From an archaeon (GTDB lineage: Archaea; Iainarchaeota; Iainarchaeia; Iainarchaeales; GCA-2688035): a stretch of DNA of 5,259 nucleotides. The notes under the pieces were generated by a model. It worked only from the letters and a program-made list of their open reading frames with translations. It searched no databases and was not told where the DNA came from. A program made the translations under genes and the position numbers. The stretch spans positions 1 through 5,259 of the forward strand of contig JAUWWX010000077.1 of NCBI GenBank assembly GCA_030616665.1, given 5' to 3'. The stretch's first letter is position 1; every line of letters starts with the position of its first letter. Positions 4,118 to 5,259 of this stretch are shown here, piece after piece.

Positions 4118-4294
4118 ATGGGAGATAGTTTGGTTGTTGGAAGCAAGGTAAAGGACGCAATAAAGGCAGAGGGCTGCAACACAGCCGGAGACCTTACAGA
4201 CGCGTTGAGCGCAGAGGTTGCAGGCCTGGTGAAAAAGGCTGCTGCAAGGGCAAAAGCAAACGGTCGAAAAACAGTCAGGGCAGCAGACCTCTAA
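4118..4294 (+). CDS. Minimal single-domain histone (58 residues)
   Basis: A complete histone-fold protein and nothing else. Helix 1 is VVGSKVKDAIKAEG (6-19). The loop CNTAGD leads to the long helix 2 LTDALSAEVAGLVKKAAARA (26-45), continuing to KAN. The loop GRKTVRAADL then holds the RKTV residues that contact DNA in archaeal histones and the start of helix 3. Helix 3 is cut to about four residues; typical archaeal histones (about 66-69 residues) have a full one. This short form resembles bacterial and archaeal histones like Bdellovibrio Bd0055 (HBb), which dimerise and bind or bend DNA without building long nucleosome-like fibres; that behaviour here is inferred. The start is fixed by AGGAGGT 8 bases upstream. 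The gene is monocistronic, between the terminator-like element behind the membrane pair and a hairpin shared with the convergent endA. The strong ribosome-binding site suggests abundant expression, as expected of chromatin proteins. Confidence 0.85.
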   Translation: MGDSLVVGSKVKDAIKAEGCNTAGDLTDALSAEVAGLVKKAAARAKANGRKTVRAADL

Positions 4295-4314
4295 GGTCAG
4301 GAAATTCTTTTTTG

Positions 4315-4346
4315 TTTGGACTGGGAGCTTTGCTCCCTTTTCCAAA
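4315..4346. terminator. Two-part hairpin between convergent histone and endA
   Basis: GGGAGC (4323-4328) and GCTCCC (4332-4337) pair around TTT. Outside a small internal loop, TTTGGA (4315-4320) pairs with TCCAAA (4341-4346). TTTT follows the inner stem on the plus strand, and AAAAA at 4355-4359 gives a T-run on the minus strand just past the endA stop. It probably ends both convergent transcripts. Confidence 0.6.
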
Positions 4347-4362
4347 ACTATTTCTAAAAAGG

Positions 4363-4872
4363 TTATGGCGTTATTCTCTCTATTTTGTAGTAGTTGATGT
4401 CGTTCTCTGAGTCAACCACTGCAATGAGCATTTGCGTCCTAATGTTTCCTGAAAGCCTGACCATTCTGCTTAGCTCTATCATGTTGAACCTCTCGCTCTG
4501 GGTTGCAACATGCACAACCCACTGGGTGTGGGACTGGCCAGGCTTTTTCCCCCTGGGATAAACCCTAAAGTCAAAGCCAAACTTGAAGCCTGTCTTTGTG
4601 CAAAAGCCCCTGTTTCGCAAATCCCTGAAAACAGCGTATTTGCTGAAGAAATTTTTCTCCCTCCTCGAAGCATAAGCCAGCAGCTTTTTCTTTGAAACCT
4701 TTTTCCCCTGCCTGTCCTTCAATTCAAGCTTTTTCTTCTCCAAAAGATAAAGGGCTTCCTTCAAGTCCAAGACAAACTCGCCTTCTTGCCTTTCCCCAAA
4801 CCCCTTCTGCTGCAGCTGGCTCTGCAGCTTCTTCTTCTCAACAACAGCCTTATTCTGAACCAACAAGCACAT
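4363..4872 (-). CDS. endA: tRNA-splicing endonuclease subunit (EndA family), catalytic Lys replaced by Thr
   Basis: A 169-residue EndA-family protein. These enzymes cut archaeal pre-tRNAs at bulge-helix-bulge sites on both sides of introns. The N-terminal domain contains LDLKEALYLLEKKKLEL (about 36-52). The catalytic domain has FSKYAVFRDLRNRGF, TGFKFGFDFRVYPRG with Tyr105, SHTQWVVHV with His115, and AVVDSENDINYYKIERITP at the end. As I recall the Methanocaldococcus enzyme (179 residues; Tyr115, His125, Lys156), the spacings of 10 and 31 place the catalytic Lys at residue 146, which is Thr here (codon ACG, one base from AAG). Tyr and His are kept. It may therefore be a structural partner in a heteromeric enzyme, or weakly active. 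The start ATG 4872 has AGGTGG 6 bases upstream on the minus strand (4884-4879). The gene is convergent with the histone gene and divergent from trpS. Confidence 0.88.
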   Translation of the reverse strand: MCLLVQNKAVVEKKKLQSQLQQKGFGERQEGEFVLDLKEALYLLEKKKLELKDRQGKKVSKKKLLAYASRREKNFFSKYAVFRDLRNRGFCTKTGFKFGFDFRVYPRGKKPGQSHTQWVVHVATQSERFNMIELSRMVRLSGNIRTQMLIAVVDSENDINYYKIERITP

Positions 4873-4952
4873 TCTGCTCCACCTGAAAGCTTTAATAACT
4901 TAATAAACATTAATTAAAAAAAGGATTAATAATAGTTGTCTTTGTGGTTAGA
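4873..4952. promoter_or_regulatory. Divergent promoter region of endA and trpS
   Basis: Very A/T-rich. On the minus strand TTTTTAATTAA (about 4920-4910) lies about 25 bases from a start just before the AGGTGG site of endA. On the plus strand ATTAATAA (4925-4932) would start transcription close to the trpS ATG, while TTTAATAA at 4891-4898 would give a leader of about 30 bases. The two promoters overlap. Confidence 0.5.
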
Positions 4953-5259
4953 ATGGCTAAATCGGTGGTTACTCCTTGGGAAGTCAGCGGAAAAATAGAC
5001 TACAAGAAGTTGATTGAGGAGTTTGGCACAAAGCCTTTGACAGAGGCAATACTAAAACGTATTGAGAAGAATGCTGGGAAAAGTCATCTTTTTCTCAGGC
5101 GAAAGATTTTCTTTTCACACAGAGATATGGACATAATCCTTGACGGCTATGAGAAAGGAAAAAAATTTGCGCTTTACACAGGAAGAGGCCCGTCAGGGCA
5201 CACCCATCTAGGGCATTTGATGCCATGGCTTTTTACAAAGTACTTGCAGGACGCATTTG
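4953..5259 (+). CDS. trpS: Tryptophanyl-tRNA synthetase, N-terminal part (runs off right edge)
   Basis: The first 102 codons of TrpRS, which joins tryptophan to tRNA-Trp using ATP in the cytosol. Seen: VTPWEVSGKIDYKKLIEEFG (6-25), the N-terminal motif of archaeal and eukaryotic TrpRS; LRRKIFFSHRDMDIILDGYE (48-67); and ALYTGRGPSGHTHLGHLMPW with the class I HIGH-type signature as HLGH (85-88). TKYLQDAF follows. These motifs separate it from bacterial TrpRS, which lacks the long N-terminal part, and from TyrRS. The start ATG 4953 is the only sensible choice: it is preceded by a TATA-like box about 25 bases upstream and only a weak GGTT, so it may be leaderless. KMSKS and the anticodon-binding region lie beyond the window. 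It is divergent from endA across 80 bases. Confidence 0.93.
   Translation, partial: MAKSVVTPWEVSGKIDYKKLIEEFGTKPLTEAILKRIEKNAGKSHLFLRRKIFFSHRDMDIILDGYEKGKKFALYTGRGPSGHTHLGHLMPWLFTKYLQDAF

Noticed and set aside
4034..4345. Minus-strand frame opposite the small histone
   Set aside because: It is a Cys-rich, improbable protein covering the promoter and coding region of a clear histone gene, so it is a shadow.

Overview
The window looks archaeal. It carries a KaiC/RadA-type ATPase, a COG2112-type predicted protein kinase, two histone-fold proteins, a tRNA-splicing endonuclease subunit and an archaeal/eukaryotic-type tryptophanyl-tRNA synthetase. Several genes have an A/T-rich box resembling TTTAATAA about 25 bases before the start codon and no Shine-Dalgarno, which is typical of archaeal leaderless transcripts; others have a good AGGAGG-like site. 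Short intergenic gaps, small proteins and moderate GC would fit a DPANN-type archaeon, but that placement is inference.

Left part (1-1250): a partial KaiC-like gene reads off the left edge on the minus strand. It is divergent from a small kinase-like gene. The kinase converges on, and overlaps by 11 bases, a minus-strand gene for a histone-fold protein with an acidic N-terminal tail and a long C-terminal helix.

Middle part (about 1380-3320): this is the unusual section. A perfect 17-base direct repeat, GATGGGCGGACTGAGGC, occurs three times in the same orientation and brackets two AT-richer orphan genes: a TraB/TIKI-like protein carrying two twin-arginine motifs, and a basic 148-residue protein. 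Each gene has its own leaderless promoter, so the layout is repeat-gene-repeat-gene-repeat, like two cassettes. Copy 1 is also the 3' end of a sequence laid out like a C/D box guide RNA. Copy 2 abuts a tRNA D-arm-like stretch. Copy 3 opens a 49-codon reading frame. No recombinase is visible.

Right part (3331-5259): two small membrane proteins form a coupled pair with a TTGA start/stop overlap. A terminator-like element follows, then a 58-residue minimal histone with an excellent ribosome-binding site. Next comes a convergent EndA gene in which the expected catalytic lysine is threonine, and finally the start of trpS, cut by the right edge. Information-processing genes (histones, endA, trpS) dominate the flanks, and the bracketed middle section looks like acquired accessory DNA.
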